From assembly GCF_004359215.1 (NCBI RefSeq), contig NW_027152030.1, positions 904,360 through 968,359 on the forward strand: a stretch of 64,000 nt of DNA, written 5' to 3'. Below the pieces are notes generated by a model. The model was not told the origin of the DNA. It saw only the letters and a list, made by a program, of their open reading frames with translations, and searched no databases. The position numbers and the translations under genes were made by a program. This stretch comes from Bremia lactucae. Taxonomy: Eukaryota; Oomycota; Peronosporomycetes; Peronosporales; Peronosporaceae. Below, in pieces: positions 63,108-64,000 of the stretch; the first letter of the stretch is position 1; the number at the start of each line of letters is the position of its first letter.

Positions 63108-64000
63108 ATGTTTTTGATTGGTCAGATCCATCATTTTAAATTCCATCGCATGAAGGAACAATTCATGCGGGGTGAAGATAGCGCTGAACCTTCGGCTGCG
63201 GTTCGTGCAGCCGCGGGTGACGCATTGTTATCTCTTGCGGTAGACGTTCCGTCTACCGTAGTGTCTTCCACTCGCACAACACTTGGTGTTGCGAGTGCAC
63301 GTGGTGATTCACCACGTGAGTACGACCCCTCTTTAGAGGTCGATTATGAGTGCGAGTCGGACGAAATGGCCGACTCGGGGAGGATGGAACAGTCGCCTGA
63401 TACCCGTCAGGCGGCTGATTATGAGCCTTCGAATGAGACGGCTCATTCCGATAGACGTGTGAACAGTCTATTTGGTTCCGACGATGAGGATGATCCCTCA
63501 TCGCCCGTACGATCTTTCGTACGGTCTCCCATACGATCACCTGCACGTGTTTCTGTGCAAGGTGACGACGGTGGCGTAAGCCATCGTAAGAAAAGTCCTC
63601 GTGGTACCCCTACCTCAGCGGGTACCACTCAGGGGAGTGATGACAGTAAAATGTCTAATCTCGCCCCTGAAAAGAAGCCGTGGCTTTTGCCAGAAAGGCT
63701 CATTAATAGCTTGTCTGGAGAAACTACTCCACACAATAAATATCCTTTATTTATTGCGACAAAGCTACATGGCCTTGATCCCAGCGCGAAGAACTTTCGC
63801 GCTGAGGAAGATTTCTATCTCGATGCTTTTCTAAAGCATCGATGGTTTAGTGGCAATAATAAGCGAGATAAAGTCTCGCTTATGCAAGCTTGGAGTGCGT
63901 TCATTCGCAATGTTAAAGACATTGGACGCGAAGCTTGGCTTCAAAAACTTAACGCGAATCGTGTTAAGTTTGAGAAAAGAACTCCAACCGGTGCAAAATA
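63108..64000 (+). CDS. Gypsy-A antisense gene aORF-1, open to the window edge (partial)
   Basis: Open from the first in-frame ATG at 63108 (others at 63150 and 63165) through 64000 without a stop, ~297 codons, incomplete at the 3' end. It starts 62 bp inside the polypurine tract of a minus-strand element and reads against gag-pol. Order: acidic N-terminal half (YDPSLEVDYECESDEMADSG; FGSDDEDDPSS), an Arg/Ser-Pro segment (RSFVRSPIRSPARVS), then the conserved block LAPEKKPWLLPERLINSLSG, NKYPLFIATKLHGLDP, EEDFYLDAFLKHRWF, SLMQAWSAFIRNVKDIGREA and LQKLNANRVKFEKR. The same block survives, decayed, at 47.2 and 52.6 kb, so this is a real conserved gene. No signal peptide or membrane segment; no family recognised. 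Its DNA is full of perfect hairpins. Confidence 0.8.
   Translation, partial: MFLIGQIHHFKFHRMKEQFMRGEDSAEPSAAVRAAAGDALLSLAVDVPSTVVSSTRTTLGVASARGDSPREYDPSLEVDYECESDEMADSGRMEQSPDTRQAADYEPSNETAHSDRRVNSLFGSDDEDDPSSPVRSFVRSPIRSPARVSVQGDDGGVSHRKKSPRGTPTSAGTTQGSDDSKMSNLAPEKKPWLLPERLINSLSGETTPHNKYPLFIATKLHGLDPSAKNFRAEEDFYLDAFLKHRWFSGNNKRDKVSLMQAWSAFIRNVKDIGREAWLQKLNANRVKFEKRTPTGAK
63238..63883. repeat. Hairpin-dense stretch in aORF-1
   Basis: Perfect inverted repeats: 63238-63258 (arm CGGTAGACG), 63269-63297 (CACTCGC), 63298-63318 (CACGTGGTGA), 63353-63377 (CGAGTCGG), 63482-63503 (CGATGAGG), 63505-63524 (CCGTACGA), 63601-63628 (GTGGTACCC), 63782-63804 (CAGCGCGAA), 63820-63842 (TCGATGCTTT), 63859-63883 (ATAAGCGAGA). 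Arms 7-10 bp; loops 1-10 nt except the second, whose 15-nt loop holds an inner stem. Confidence 0.9.

Noticed and set aside
63253..63628. Minus-strand frames of 97 and 61 codons
   Set aside because: Shadows of aORF-1; its palindromic DNA makes antisense frames look plausible.
63108..64000. Envelope-like protein (retrovirus-type third gene)
   Set aside because: No signal peptide or membrane segment, and it lies on the opposite strand to gag-pol.

Overview
The window looks like a repeat-rich contig from an oomycete, most likely Peronosporales (Phytophthora or a downy mildew). This is inferred from compact host genes with very short introns (61-85 bp), a glycogen-binding 6-phosphofructo-2-kinase/fructose-2,6-bisphosphatase, and degenerate Gypsy and Copia elements filling the rest. 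No CRISPR array, bacterial operon, rRNA gene or convincing tRNA gene is visible.

Layout: (1) 1-32.8 kb is nested, mostly dead LTR retrotransposons. It holds two Gypsy families (called A and B here), fragments of a third gag type (C), and at least four Copia copies. The best Gypsy-B copy lies on the minus strand at 24.8-32.8 kb, with a 918-N assembly gap inside its integrase. (2) 33.2-40.0 kb is a host-gene island: two tandem paralogues with paired trihelix/SANT-like modules, a three-exon lysine-methyltransferase-like gene, and a convergent two-exon bifunctional PFK-2/FBPase-2 gene. (3) 40.6-64.0 kb is again retroelement territory: a long Gypsy-A copy (40.9-47.8 kb), an A/B chimera (51.2-55.3 kb), another Gypsy-A copy (57.1-60.1 kb), a clean Gypsy-B solo LTR with a target-site duplication, and the 3' end of a Gypsy-A element running off the right edge.

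Points that stand out. First, both Gypsy families carry an extra gene on the strand opposite to gag-pol, between integrase and the 3' LTR: aORF-1 in family A (open from 63108 to the window edge) and aORF-2 in family B. The two proteins look unrelated in sequence but share the slot, the orientation and a C-terminal coiled coil. Second, the Gypsy elements, above all family A gag, pol and aORF-1, are packed with short perfect inverted repeats (8-10 bp arms, loops of 0-10 nt) far more densely than chance. At least one arm pair differs between copies in a compensated way. The host genes I scanned by eye do not show this. Third, the A and B half-elements at 1236 and 23769 fit together as the two ends of one ~22.5 kb inversion. 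Fourth, a Copia copy has its own PR-integrase block inverted in place.

Retroelement logic: gag (coat, CCHC knuckle), aspartic protease, reverse transcriptase, RNase H and integrase run in the usual Gypsy order (integrase before RT in Copia). Almost all copies have stops and frameshifts, so any mobility would depend on intact relatives elsewhere. All coordinates of decayed elements are by-eye homology limits and may be off by tens of bases.
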